33,770 bases of DNA, taken from NCBI RefSeq assembly GCF_023715655.1, contig NZ_JAMBON010000037.1, forward strand, positions 1-33,770. Direction: 5' to 3'. This document shows, in pieces, positions 17,473-26,175 of this stretch. The stretch's first letter is position 1. Each line of letters begins with the position of its first letter. A program made the translations under genes and the position numbers. The stretch comes from Oceanobacillus luteolus (GTDB lineage: Bacteria; Bacillota; Bacilli; Bacillales; Amphibacillaceae). A model generated the notes under the pieces. The model was not told the origin of the DNA. It saw only the letters and a program-made list of their open reading frames with translations, and did no database searches.

Positions 17473-18684
17473 TCAAGTAATTATATTTTTGAAATTCTCT
17501 ACCACATAAAGCACTTCTTCATCACTTAATTGAGTATGCAACGGTAGTGTAACTTCATTAATATATTGGTTATACGCATTTGGATAATCATTAATATCAA
17601 AACCAAGATTTCTATAGGCTGTAAACATTGGTAATGGCTTATAGTGAACATTACAAGCAATACCCACTTCAGCCATTCTCGAAATAATTTCATTTCTTTT
17701 CTTTTCACTAATACCATGAATTCTTGTTAAATATAAATGTCCAGAAGAGGAATAGTTTTCACCATGATGCTCTAACACCTGTACATTTAAAGAGGATAAA
17801 TAACTGTCATATAATTCGATAATTTGCTTACGTCGTTTTAATAAATCATTATAACGGGCCAATTGTATTAAACCGATACTCGCACTGATATCTGTCATAT
17901 TACACTTATAAGCAGGATAAAGAATATCGTATTCCCATGAACCTTTTTGAGTTTTAGCAAGTGCATCTTTTGATTGACCATGAAGACTATACAACATAAA
18001 CTGATTGTATAATCTATTATCGTCTATCCCACGATCATTACGCCATACAACAGCTCCACCCTCTGCCGTTGTGAGATTTTTTACAGCATGGAATGAAAAA
18101 CAAGTAAAGTCAGCTGCTTGCCCACAATTCAAACCATTACTTTGTGCACCAAAAGCATGTGCAGCATCTGCCAAAACTACTATCCTATTGAATAGTTTTT
18201 GTAGATCATTATTCGATTTATACAATTCCTTTTTACTATTTATAATCTCGTAAATGGTATCATAATCACACATTTTGCCACCAATATCCACAGGTATAAT
18301 AGCTTTAGTTCTATCTGTAATTGCATTGGAAAGCTTTGAATAATCCATTTCAAATGAATTTGGAGCAGTATCTACTAAAACAATTTTTGCCCCAACATGT
18401 TCAATTACTGACGCAGATGCTGTGTATGTATAAGCAGAAGTAATAACTTCGTCTCCTGGACCGACCCCGAGAATCCTTAGTGTAAGTTCCATAGATGCAG
18501 TTGCAGAATTTAAACAGACGGCTTTGTTTACTCCTACAAATTCAGCTATTCTTTTTTCAAACTCTTTAGTTCGTGGTCCAGTTGTTATCCATCCCGATTT
18601 TAAAGATTTTACGACCTCTTCAATCTCCTCATCCGAAATATCAGGGGGAGAAAAAGGTATATTCCTGAACTCTATATTTTTCAT
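17473..18684 (-). CDS. DegT/DnrJ/EryC1/StrS-type sugar aminotransferase
   Basis: A 403-residue PLP enzyme. It shows GWITTGPRTKEFE at the entrance, CLNSATASMEL (phosphate binding), LADAAHAFGA with Asp173, and the PLP-binding Lys202 in FSFHAVKNLTTAEGG. Such enzymes transaminate nucleotide-linked keto sugars made by 4,6-dehydratases. A PglF/EpsC-type dehydratase is two genes upstream and a formyltransferase immediately downstream, consistent with a UDP-4-amino-4,6-dideoxy-HexNAc intermediate. The ribosome site GAGG lies about 7 bases before the ATG. Confidence 0.88.
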   Translation of the reverse strand: MKNIEFRNIPFSPPDISDEEIEEVVKSLKSGWITTGPRTKEFEKRIAEFVGVNKAVCLNSATASMELTLRILGVGPGDEVITSAYTYTASASVIEHVGAKIVLVDTAPNSFEMDYSKLSNAITDRTKAIIPVDIGGKMCDYDTIYEIINSKKELYKSNNDLQKLFNRIVVLADAAHAFGAQSNGLNCGQAADFTCFSFHAVKNLTTAEGGAVVWRNDRGIDDNRLYNQFMLYSLHGQSKDALAKTQKGSWEYDILYPAYKCNMTDISASIGLIQLARYNDLLKRRKQIIELYDSYLSSLNVQVLEHHGENYSSSGHLYLTRIHGISEKKRNEIISRMAEVGIACNVHYKPLPMFTAYRNLGFDINDYPNAYNQYINEVTLPLHTQLSDEEVLYVVENFKNIIT

Positions 18685-18837
18685 TTAATATCCTCGCTTT
18701 AATGTGCTTAAACTTTTTTACAACTTTATTGATATTGATTTGGTATTTTAGAATTGAATTGAAATAATATTAAAGGCTAATCAATTCGGCTTAAGTAAGT
18801 TTCTTAACTACAAAGTTGCTAACTAGCCAAAATATAT

Positions 18838-19722
18838 TTATCTAACCGCTGAATTCATTTCCTCAACCTTAGCAACTAAGTAATCATATAACTCATCTTT
18901 CATTTCATCATTTTGCAAAGCAAAATCGATTGTGGTTTTCACAAATCCCATTTTCTCTCCAACATCATAACGTGTTCCTTCAAAGTCATAAGCATACACA
19001 CTTTGAACTTCATTCAACATTTGTATCGCGTCTGTAAGTTGAATTTCCCCACCAGCACCAATTTGCTGCTTATCAAGGAAACCAAAAATTTCTGGTGTAA
19101 ATATATAACGCCCCATAATTGCAAGATTTGAAGGAGCTGTGCCTGGCTCAGGTTTTTCCACAAAGTTATTCACCTGGTACAATCGACCTTCTTTGGTGCT
19201 CGGATCGACAATCCCGTAGCGGGAAGTTTCTTCATCAGGCACACTTTGAACTCCAACCACTGAACACTGAGTCTCTTCATACTGCTCAATCAACTGTCTT
19301 AATCCCGGTTTTTCAGCTTGAACAATATCATCTCCAAGCAATACCGCAAACGGTTCATTTCCAATAAACTTACGCGCACACCATACGGCATGTCCCAGTC
19401 CCTTAGGTTCTTTTTGGCGGATATAATGCAAATCAATATTGGAGGCATAATTTACTTTTTCAAGCATCTCAAATTTATGTTTCTTCATTAAATTATCTTC
19501 TAATTCATAATTGTGATCGAAATGATCCTCAATCGCACGTTTACCTTTTCCTGTTACGATAATAATATCTTCAATACCTGATTCAATTGCTTCTTCAACA
19601 ATGTATTGGATTGTCGGTTTATCGACAATCGGTAGCATCTCTTTTGGCATAGCCTTTGTAACAGGAAGAAATCTTGTACCTAACCCTGCTGCTGGAATAA
19701 TTGCTTTTTTGACTGTATTCAT
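18838..19722 (-). CDS. galU: UTP-glucose-1-phosphate uridylyltransferase
   Basis: A 294-residue GalU/GtaB enzyme making UDP-glucose from UTP and glucose-1-phosphate. The N-terminus carries [30 protein letters not shown] (nucleotide-binding and catalytic Lys), then [14 protein letters not shown] and FVEKP. GGAGG lies before the ATG. It links PgcA (last gene of this series) to Ugd. It is separated from the downstream aminotransferase by about 150 bases without a clear terminator. Confidence 0.95.
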   Translation of the reverse strand: MNTVKKAIIPAAGLGTRFLPVTKAMPKEMLPIVDKPTIQYIVEEAIESGIEDIIIVTGKGKRAIEDHFDHNYELEDNLMKKHKFEMLEKVNYASNIDLHYIRQKEPKGLGHAVWCARKFIGNEPFAVLLGDDIVQAEKPGLRQLIEQYEETQCSVVGVQSVPDEETSRYGIVDPSTKEGRLYQVNNFVEKPEPGTAPSNLAIMGRYIFTPEIFGFLDKQQIGAGGEIQLTDAIQMLNEVQSVYAYDFEGTRYDVGEKMGFVKTTIDFALQNDEMKDELYDYLVAKVEEMNSAVR

Positions 19723-19774
19723 CTTATTTCCTCCAAAATATTAATTAATAATTATGATATTATTTTTTCTGTTT

Positions 19775-21604
19775 TTAAGCCTGCGCGGTAAGCTGCTCCC
19801 TTTCCAAATAAACAATCCTCATCAACGCATCCTTCAACTCCACCCGATCATATTCCCTAAAATTCTCAATCAATTCATCAATCAAGCTTGGATGCACTTC
19901 AACCGTCTTTCCTACATAAATCTTCTCATAAACCTCACCAGGAAGAACCTCATCCTCACCCAATAATTCCTCAAACATCTTCTCACCAGGTCTTAGACCA
20001 CTATATTCAATTTTAATTTCATCCTCAGAATAACCCGATAACTTAATCAAGTTCTTAGCAAGATCAACAATCTTCACCGGCTCACCCATATCCAAAACGA
20101 AAATCTCTCCGCCTTTGGCCAAGGTTCCAGCCTGAACTACAAGCCTTGAAGCTTCAGGTATCGTCATAAAATACCTCGTAATATCTGGATGAGTTACTGT
20201 GATAGGCCCACCATTCTCAATCTGCTTCCGAAACAGCGGAATAACACTTCCCCTGCTCCCAAGTACATTCCCAAATCGCACTGCAACAAATTTCGTCTCA
20301 CTTTTCTTAGCCATGTTCTGCACGACCATTTCAGCAATCCGCTTGGAAGCACCCATGACGTTGGTTGGGTTAACAGCTTTATCTGTTGAAACAAGCACGA
20401 AAGTTCGTACAAAGAATTTATCCGCAGCTTCTGCGACATTTTTCGTACCAATGATATTATTTTTCACAGCCTCATGTGGGTTGTATTCCATTAAAGGTAC
20501 ATGCTTATGAGCTGCCGCATGATAGATGATTGCCGGCAGATGTTCTTCAACAATTTCAAAAATACGCTTCCGGTCTTTTACATCGCCAATGATTGGTACA
20601 ATCTCTGTCTGTTCTTCCCCAAACGTTTTTCTTAATTCCATATCAATGTTATAAATACTATATTCCCCGTGTCCAACAAGGAGAATTTTTTTCGGAGTAA
20701 ACCGCATTAATTGACGACAAATCTCAGAACCTATCGAGCCACCTGCACCAGTAACCATAACAGTGTTTCCAGTCACATATTCAGAGATAGCATTGATATC
20801 AAGTTTTACTGGCTCACGTCCAAGCAGATCCTCTACCTCAACGTTTTTCAAGGAATTGACTGTAACTTTTCCAGTCATCAAATCTTCAATCTTAGGAATC
20901 ATTTGCACCTTGGCTGCAGTACCACTACAAGCATCGACAATCTTTTTTAGATCACTACTACTTAATGATGGAATGGCAACAACGATATGGTCAATCTGAT
21001 AATTTTCAACAACTGTAGGAATATCATCAACTTTCCCAGCAACGGGCAAGTTGTACATTTCCATCTTTTGCTTCATTAAATCATCATCTACAAAAGCAAC
21101 TGGATAGAGTTCTGAGTTATGTTCGTTCTGCAATTGACGGACAATCATCGCTCCGGCAGAACCAGCACCGACAATAAGAGTGCGTTTTTGGGAATTGTTA
21201 TTGTTATTAATGTAACGATCGCGGTACATGCGCCAAATGAAACGTGATCCTCCGATTAGAATAATATGTAAGAGCCAGGTGACAACTAAGGCACGGCGGA
21301 GGATAGTGAAGTCATTAAGTAGTAGCTGTACGATACCGGCAGCTGTTACAGTAAGCGTCACAGCCTTTGCGATAGCTTTTAATTCACCAACACTAGCATA
21401 GGACCATACTTTATTATAGAGTTTAAATACTGCAGCAAATAGATGGTGGAAGATTACGAGTGCGATAGCAGAAATGATAATTGCAGTAGAAGTTAGAATA
21501 TCGGTATATGCCGGATAGACAATCCACGCTGCGACAAAAATCGCTGTTGCTACTATTAACGTATCAAGCAAAATAAGCAATGATAAACGTCTCGAGTAAG
21601 ACAT
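19775..21604 (-). CDS. Membrane nucleotide-sugar 4,6-dehydratase (EpsC/CapD/PglF type)
   Basis: A 609-residue enzyme with four or five N-terminal membrane helices (about 5-125), a CoA-binding-like Rossmann domain (TLIVGAGSAGAMI, about 142-154) and a C-terminal SDR domain with VTGAGGSIGSE (about 284-294). VSTDKAVNPTNVMGASKR has Met where classical SDRs have Tyr, as in the PglF/WbpM/CapD group. It would convert UDP-GlcNAc to the 4-keto-6-deoxy intermediate for the DegT aminotransferase. ATG at 21604 has AAGGAG six bases upstream; the longer frame from 21622 lacks one. Confidence 0.9.
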   Translation of the reverse strand: MSYSRRLSLLILLDTLIVATAIFVAAWIVYPAYTDILTSTAIIISAIALVIFHHLFAAVFKLYNKVWSYASVGELKAIAKAVTLTVTAAGIVQLLLNDFTILRRALVVTWLLHIILIGGSRFIWRMYRDRYINNNNNSQKRTLIVGAGSAGAMIVRQLQNEHNSELYPVAFVDDDLMKQKMEMYNLPVAGKVDDIPTVVENYQIDHIVVAIPSLSSSDLKKIVDACSGTAAKVQMIPKIEDLMTGKVTVNSLKNVEVEDLLGREPVKLDINAISEYVTGNTVMVTGAGGSIGSEICRQLMRFTPKKILLVGHGEYSIYNIDMELRKTFGEEQTEIVPIIGDVKDRKRIFEIVEEHLPAIIYHAAAHKHVPLMEYNPHEAVKNNIIGTKNVAEAADKFFVRTFVLVSTDKAVNPTNVMGASKRIAEMVVQNMAKKSETKFVAVRFGNVLGSRGSVIPLFRKQIENGGPITVTHPDITRYFMTIPEASRLVVQAGTLAKGGEIFVLDMGEPVKIVDLAKNLIKLSGYSEDEIKIEYSGLRPGEKMFEELLGEDEVLPGEVYEKIYVGKTVEVHPSLIDELIENFREYDRVELKDALMRIVYLEREQLTAQA

Positions 21605-21992
21605 AAAAATCTCCTTTCTCATGAGGTTGTCGCCTTCATGATAGTACTAGTATATTTTGTAGTGTATAATAACCCTTATCAGTAGCATGAATTGAGTTAA
21701 TGGATTTGAAAATCCAACAGAGATTATTCACATGCCACTAATTAGTATACAATATATCCAAGCCTTTTTTAGGCTTTCTCAAAGAATAGGATGCATTCTA
21801 TATTTTCCTGTCCGAAAGCTATTTTTGTAGGTATGAATAACTATTCAAAATATCATATACCGGGGCTATTTAGTGATGTTTTCCATTTTTGTTACTTATG
21901 ATTAACTTCAGGCTTTAAAAATCAATAGTTAAGGATAATCGAATCTTAACTATTTTGTATAGTATTCTCTCTTACTAGTTTTCAGTTTTTTC
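21605..21992 (-). other. Intergenic interval between cpsB-like and dehydratase genes
   Basis: 388 bases without a gene. It contains a hairpin just after the cpsB stop (listed separately) and AT-rich sequence in which a promoter for the dehydratase and the rest of the locus would be expected. TATACT sequences are present on the minus strand but I cannot pair any with a convincing -35. Confidence 0.5.
21924..21954 (-). terminator. Terminator-like hairpin after cpsB-like gene
   Basis: The perfect 10-base arms AATAGTTAAG (21924-21933) and CTTAACTATT (21945-21954) are followed on the minus strand by GATTTTTAAA. It lies about 40 bases beyond the phosphatase stop and could end or attenuate the regulatory-gene transcript. 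Confidence 0.5.
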
Positions 21993-22757
21993 TTAAAACA
22001 AACCAAGAAACTTCTTCTTCTTTATTTGAGTCGGCTCCAAGCGATGGACGTTTTGATTATCAATTAGTAGTTCGCTATTTTCCAAGAACATATATGCATA
22101 ATCGCTACCAAAGTCATTATTGATTACTTGGAAAGCTTCCTTCATCGCAAACCCTCTAGATTTCGTATTATGCGCATCGGAAGCGATAAAGTGAGTTAGA
22201 TTTGCCTCAATCAGCTGACGGCTGAACTTCTGAATGTCCTTTCCAAACTTGCCAACTACACTCGCAGCAGTCACTTGTGTCAGCGCCCCTTTTTTCACAA
22301 ACTCATAAAGTCTCGATGGATGTTCTAGTAGTTCTTGGTTACGCTCTGGATGTACAATTATAGGAATGTAGCCAGCTACTTGAATATCAAAGAGCATTTG
22401 ACTGGCATATCGTGGTACGTGTGCAGAAGGGAACTCAACAAAGATGTACTTCGTATCGTTAATCGGTAAGATGATGTTATTCTCCAACTCATCCAACATA
22501 TCTCCATTGATACGTGTCTCTTGTCCTGGAAGAATAGTAAGCGGGATATCTTCGTTTATCAATAATTCATTTAAAGTATCTACCCAGCGGATGATGCTCT
22601 CCCGATCGTTATCGAATACTCCATTACGATGATGTGGGGTTGCTACAATTGTTGTTATCCCTTCTTTAACTGCAGCCTTTGCCATATCCAGGCTGTCGAA
22701 TTCTGTTTTTGCTCCATCATCGATTCCAGGTAAAATATGCGAATGAATATCAATCAT
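21993..22757 (-). CDS. PHP-family protein-tyrosine phosphatase (CpsB/CapC/YwqE)
   Basis: A 254-residue metal-dependent phosphatase that removes phosphate from the tyrosine-rich tail of the BY-kinase. The metal ligands are clear: MIDIHSHILPGIDDGAK (His5, His7), ATPHH (about 40-44), the PGQE glutamate, IVHPERN and ASDAHN. ATG at 22757 gives the typical MIDIHSH start. AGGAG is 10 bases upstream, and a TTG two codons earlier is closer to it, so the start is uncertain by two residues. It follows the kinase gene but a terminator lies between them. Confidence 0.92.
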   Translation of the reverse strand: MIDIHSHILPGIDDGAKTEFDSLDMAKAAVKEGITTIVATPHHRNGVFDNDRESIIRWVDTLNELLINEDIPLTILPGQETRINGDMLDELENNIILPINDTKYIFVEFPSAHVPRYASQMLFDIQVAGYIPIIVHPERNQELLEHPSRLYEFVKKGALTQVTAASVVGKFGKDIQKFSRQLIEANLTHFIASDAHNTKSRGFAMKEAFQVINNDFGSDYAYMFLENSELLIDNQNVHRLEPTQIKKKKFLGLF

Positions 22758-22826
22758 CGACAAAGCACTCCTCTCTTTTTTCAGAATCGAGGAAAAAGCC
22801 AGACTATCGTCCCGATTCGAATATTC

Positions 22827-22832
22827 ATTATA
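22827..22832 (-). promoter_or_regulatory. Likely -10 element upstream of cpsB-like gene
   Basis: TATAAT is present on the minus strand about 70 bases before the phosphatase start, downstream of the terminator that follows the kinase gene. No good -35 lies 17 bases upstream. It supports separate initiation for the phosphatase. Confidence 0.35.
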
Positions 22833-22922
22833 TCAAACTTCCGATAAAATTAGTAGCTATTCTTAAATAATTAACGATTATTTATCGTTTGTCTTTATCC
22901 AATTTCGACAATGCAAATATTA

Positions 22923-22968
22923 TTAAAAAAAGCCCCTCCTGTCACTCTATTTTTGCGACTAGAAGGGG
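22923..22968 (-). terminator. Rho-independent terminator after the tyrosine kinase gene
   Basis: On the minus strand a GC-rich stem (CCCCTTCTAGTC / GACAGGAGGGG) is followed by CTTTTTTT. It begins 9 bases after the kinase stop. It would separate the Wzz-kinase pair from the phosphatase and the biosynthetic genes, or act as a partial attenuator. Confidence 0.75.
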
Positions 22969-22976
22969 ATTCACCA

Positions 22977-23678
22977 TTAATTCGTGCCGTAATAGTAATA
23001 ATAATTAGACGCCTTTTTCTCCCGACCATTTAAGACAACGCCTAAAAGCTTTGCCTTGGCAGGCGCGAGTGATTCTTTAGCTTTTTCTGCTGCTTCGACC
23101 TCTGTCTTACCACTTCGGACGACGAGGACAGTGCCATCAACAATATTCGCTAAAATCTGAGCGTCAGTTACCGCAAGCACAGGAGGGGTATCAAAGATTA
23201 CCAGATCATAACTTAGCTTAGCTTCTTTTAATAGATTTTCCATCTTTCTCGAAGCAAGTAACTCAGACGGATTCGGAGGAATCGGTCCACAGGTCATCAC
23301 ATCAAGAGTTTCAACGTCTGTCTGATTCACTGCTTCTTCCAGTGTATTCTCACCAACAAGCACATTACTTAACCCTCTTAAGTTATCAAGACGGAATGTG
23401 TAATGCATCGTTGGTTTTCTTAAGTCTGCATCAATGAGCAAGACACGTTTACCTTGTTGCGCATACACAACAGCAAGATTCGCAGTTGTTGATGATTTTC
23501 CTTCAGCTGGCCCAGATGACGTGACAAGGAAAGATTTCAATTCATTATCTACGGAAGAGAACTGCATATTCGTTCTCACCGTCCGATATTGCTCAGAGAT
23601 TGGTGATTTTGGATTAACTTTTGTAATTAGATGACGGATATTACTGCCAATTTTAGACTGATTCTTTTTGCGCAGCAT
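22977..23678 (-). CDS. BY-kinase, CpsD/YwqD/Wze type tyrosine kinase
   Basis: A 233-residue cytoplasmic autokinase. It has Walker A in SSGPAEGKSST (about 54-64), Walker A' in LLIDADLRKPT (80-90), Walker B in VIFDTPP (160-166) and a C-terminal cluster of five tyrosines (226-230) as autophosphorylation sites. It works with the membrane adaptor encoded just upstream and is reversed by the PHP phosphatase downstream. ATG at 23678 has AGAGG 8 bases upstream; the GTG nine bases earlier lies in that site. It overlaps the end of the adaptor gene by 26 bases. Confidence 0.93.
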   Translation of the reverse strand: MLRKKNQSKIGSNIRHLITKVNPKSPISEQYRTVRTNMQFSSVDNELKSFLVTSSGPAEGKSSTTANLAVVYAQQGKRVLLIDADLRKPTMHYTFRLDNLRGLSNVLVGENTLEEAVNQTDVETLDVMTCGPIPPNPSELLASRKMENLLKEAKLSYDLVIFDTPPVLAVTDAQILANIVDGTVLVVRSGKTEVEAAEKAKESLAPAKAKLLGVVLNGREKKASNYYYYYGTN

Positions 23679-24417
23679 TGAATCCACCTCTTTTCTGCCT
23701 GTTTGGCTGGAAGCTCATTTGATTGGAACGCATATCTTCTTGTGAAATGACGGAGATAACACCAAGTATCGGAAGTCCAAGATGCTTTTCTACATCGTCT
23801 TCAGTCGTTACTGTATTGTCAAGATATTCAAGTAAGAATGCTAGACCGACACCGATCATGATTCCAAGTACAATCGCAATGGCGATGTTAAGTACCGGGT
23901 TCGGTGCAACTGGTGTTGGATTTGGACTTAGTTGTGCTTCTGTCAGCACACTTACGTTATCCACATTCATGAACTCCTGCACTTTATCTTGAAATACAGC
24001 AACGGTTGTATTCGCAATATCTACTGCTAGAGCAGGATGCTCATCTACTGCAGTTACTGTAACCACTTGTGAATTCTGCTCGTTTGATACCGTGATGTTT
24101 TCACTAAGCGCTTGAACTGAGTAAGGCAAATCTAATTCTTTAATGACTTCTCCCAGAATGGCCGGGCTTTTTATAATGACATTATAAGTATTTATGATTT
24201 CGACGTTCGCTCGGATATCGTTTACGTTGTATGGTACATTCTGTTCTTGCGGGCTTTGGTTAACGATGAACTGTGAACTAGATTGATAGGTAGGAGTTAA
24301 TACAAAGTAACTCACTACTGCTGCTACTACAGCTGTCCCAAGTGTAATCGCCATAATAAGCAACAGGCGTTTCTTGATTACATTGAATATTTCCTTTAAG
24401 GAAATGGTTTCCTCCAT
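23653..24417 (-). CDS. Wzz/CpsC-like chain-length and kinase-activator protein
   Basis: A 254-residue membrane protein with helices at about 18-40 and 174-198, an extracellular Wzz domain between them, and the proline-rich PNPTPVAPNPV before the second helix. The cytoplasmic tail after residue 198 would activate the separate BY-kinase, as CapA/YwqC do in Gram-positives. It is the first gene of the minus-strand polysaccharide series; GGAGG lies upstream of the ATG. Confidence 0.92.
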   Translation of the reverse strand: MEETISLKEIFNVIKKRLLLIMAITLGTAVVAAVVSYFVLTPTYQSSSQFIVNQSPQEQNVPYNVNDIRANVEIINTYNVIIKSPAILGEVIKELDLPYSVQALSENITVSNEQNSQVVTVTAVDEHPALAVDIANTTVAVFQDKVQEFMNVDNVSVLTEAQLSPNPTPVAPNPVLNIAIAIVLGIMIGVGLAFLLEYLDNTVTTEDDVEKHLGLPILGVISVISQEDMRSNQMSFQPNRQKRGGFNAAQKESV

Positions 24418-24515
24418 GGTGTTACCTCCATATATCTGTTTTATTCTACCTTCTGCGATGAGTTTCGCTAATAATAATTGAATTCACTGACAAGTTTTAC
24501 ACACTACAGTAAGTG

Positions 24516-24521
24516 ATTATA
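24516..24521 (-). promoter_or_regulatory. Likely -10 element of the Wzz-kinase operon
   Basis: TATAAT occurs on the minus strand (context TGTGATATAATC) about 100 bases before the wzz start. The -35 region is not well conserved. It is the best promoter candidate for the first operon. Confidence 0.4.
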
Positions 24522-24705
24522 TCACAGAACAGGGAAAAAAGTAGTGCTTTTTTTGTTTTTTTAATAGAAATCAATGGAGAAGTCGTGATTATTCTAGATA
24601 CAGCGCATATTTAAAAAAACGCTATATAGTTGAAAGACGATTAATAAATCTACTTTCTAGGAACCAAAGGTCCTATTCCACATCTCCCACATTTTTCCTA
24701 ATAAT

Positions 24706-24722
24706 ATTACAAAGAGATTACA
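24706..24722 (-). promoter_or_regulatory. WalR (YycF)-like binding box
   Basis: On the minus strand this reads TGTAAT-CTCTT-TGTAAT, a full match to the known WalR consensus TGTWAH-N5-TGTWAH. It is 37 bases before a plus-strand TATAAT (24760-24765). WalRK controls LytE/CwlO-type hydrolases in Bacillaceae, so a box upstream of a LysM-NlpC/P60 gene makes biological sense. Binding is inferred. Confidence 0.55.
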
Positions 24723-24759
24723 AATCAGTTAATCTCATTCTTCTATTGTCATTTTGCGA

Positions 24760-24765
24760 TATAAT
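24760..24765 (+). promoter_or_regulatory. Likely -10 element of the LysM hydrolase gene
   Basis: TATAAT with no good -35, as expected of an activator-dependent promoter. It would leave a leader of about 155 bases before the TTG start at 24926. Confidence 0.4.
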
Positions 24766-24925
24766 GTTGGTAAATATAGTAGATTACTAGCATTTCATCC
24801 ATATTCTTCTTATATACTATCGCACTTTGCTACTACTAGTAACTTTTTCACCAAACCAATTCTTCTAATCTATTTTAGTCGAAATGACTGATAATCTATT
24901 ATTACATCTTAAGGGGGATATTATT

Positions 24926-26026
24926 TTGGCTAACAAGAAAGTAGTCATGTCAGTAACAGCATCAGCTGCAATTGCAGCTGCAATATTCGGAGCACAGGAA
25001 GCAGAGGCATCCTCACATAAAGTGCAGCGTGGAGATTCACTATGGTCCATCGCACAAAAGTATGGAACTACGGTATCTCAACTAAAGTCCGTAAATAACT
25101 TATCCTCGGATATCATTTATCCGAATCAAGTATTGCAAACAGCTGGTTCTACATCGAGCTCGAAATCTTCATCATCCAGCAGTAGCAAGTCTAGCAGTTC
25201 AAAGAATGGATCATCTTCTTCGGGAAGTACATATACCGTTAAGGCTGGCGATACATTAAGTGGGATTGCTTCCAGACATAATATCTCACTGCAGAACTTA
25301 ATGAAGTGGAACAACTTGGATACGACATTGATTTTCCCTGGTAATGTCTTTGTTGTAAGTGATCCTGGCAAGAGTTCTGGAAAATCTTCAAGTAGTAGTT
25401 CTAAATCGAGCTCATCCAGCTCATCCAATAAACAGCAAGTGTCAAGCGCTACAGTATATACGGTAAAGTCTGGTGACACCCTTTCCCGTATCGCATCGAA
25501 TCACGGTGTTACGGTTTCAAACCTTAAACAGTGGAACAATTTGAAATCTGATTTGATTTTAATCGGACAGAAGTTGAACATTAACGGATCGAAAAGCACT
25601 GCTAAGTCAGGAAGCTCAAGCTCCAGCAGCAGTGGAAGCAAGCAAACTGCCAATGCGGGCTATGACGTGGACAAGCTGATCAGTGAAGCACGTAGTCAAA
25701 TCGGTGTACCTTACGCTTGGGGAGGAACGACATCGAAAGGATTCGACTGTAGTGGATTCATTTATTATGCATATAACAAAGCAGGCATGAACATCAGCCG
25801 ACTTTCCACTCAAGGTTATTTCGACCGTTCGTTCTATGTGAACACCCCTGAAGTGGGAGACTTAGTGTTCTTCTCCGGCACGTATAAATCCGGTATTTCC
25901 CATATGGGGATCTATATCGGGAATAACCAGTTCATCCATGCAGGATCTTCAACTGGCGTAACGATTACGAGCTTGGATAATTCTTATTGGAAGAAACATT
26001 TCGATAGCTATAAACGTTTTTATTAA
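24926..26026 (+). CDS. Secreted LysM-NlpC/P60 peptidoglycan endopeptidase (LytE/CwlS type)
   Basis: A 366-residue wall hydrolase predicted to cut the D-Glu-meso-diaminopimelate bond in stem peptides. It has a signal peptide (1 to about 28, ending AEA), three LysM domains (about 30-72, 102-145, 177-220) separated by serine-rich linkers, and a C-terminal NlpC/P60 domain (about 247-366). The latter has Cys275 in FDCSGF, His326 in SHMGIYIG and His338 in FIHAG. The start is TTG at 24926, with AAGGGGG 8 bases upstream. An in-frame ATG at 24884 lacks a site and would spoil the signal peptide. A WalR-like box upstream suggests WalRK control. Confidence 0.92.
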   Translation: MANKKVVMSVTASAAIAAAIFGAQEAEASSHKVQRGDSLWSIAQKYGTTVSQLKSVNNLSSDIIYPNQVLQTAGSTSSSKSSSSSSSKSSSSKNGSSSSGSTYTVKAGDTLSGIASRHNISLQNLMKWNNLDTTLIFPGNVFVVSDPGKSSGKSSSSSSKSSSSSSSNKQQVSSATVYTVKSGDTLSRIASNHGVTVSNLKQWNNLKSDLILIGQKLNINGSKSTAKSGSSSSSSSGSKQTANAGYDVDKLISEARSQIGVPYAWGGTTSKGFDCSGFIYYAYNKAGMNISRLSTQGYFDRSFYVNTPEVGDLVFFSGTYKSGISHMGIYIGNNQFIHAGSSTGVTITSLDNSYWKKHFDSYKRFY

Positions 26027-26040
26027 AATATGAGATTTGC

Positions 26041-26070
26041 AGCCTCCCTATATGGGAGGCTATTTTATTT
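26041..26070 (+). terminator. Terminator after the LysM hydrolase gene
   Basis: A perfect AGCCTCCC/GGGAGGCT stem with a 5-base loop is followed by ATTTTATTT. Confidence 0.85.
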
Positions 26071-26175
26071 GTAAAAGCGAGCTGATATATATGAATCGTT
26101 TACTTTTACTAACTCATCAATTTAAAAGAATAATTCCCCCATCTCATCAATAGAATGATACAGGGGGCATGTGAA

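Larger units (their letters stand above)
24418..24925. other. Divergent intergenic control region
   Basis: 508 bases between the minus-strand polysaccharide genes and the plus-strand cell-wall hydrolase. No gene is visible. It holds a minus-strand -10 for the Wzz operon, a WalR-like box and a plus-strand -10 for the hydrolase, listed separately. A T-rich tract lies at about 24540-24570. Confidence 0.5.

Noticed and set aside
21605-21923. Promoter for the dehydratase and downstream genes
   Set aside because: Several TATACT-like sequences exist on the minus strand but none has a matching -35 at the right distance, so no site is called.
24884-24926. Upstream ATG start for the LysM hydrolase
   Set aside because: There is no ribosome site and the extra 14 residues would precede a complete signal peptide that begins at the TTG with AAGGGGG upstream.
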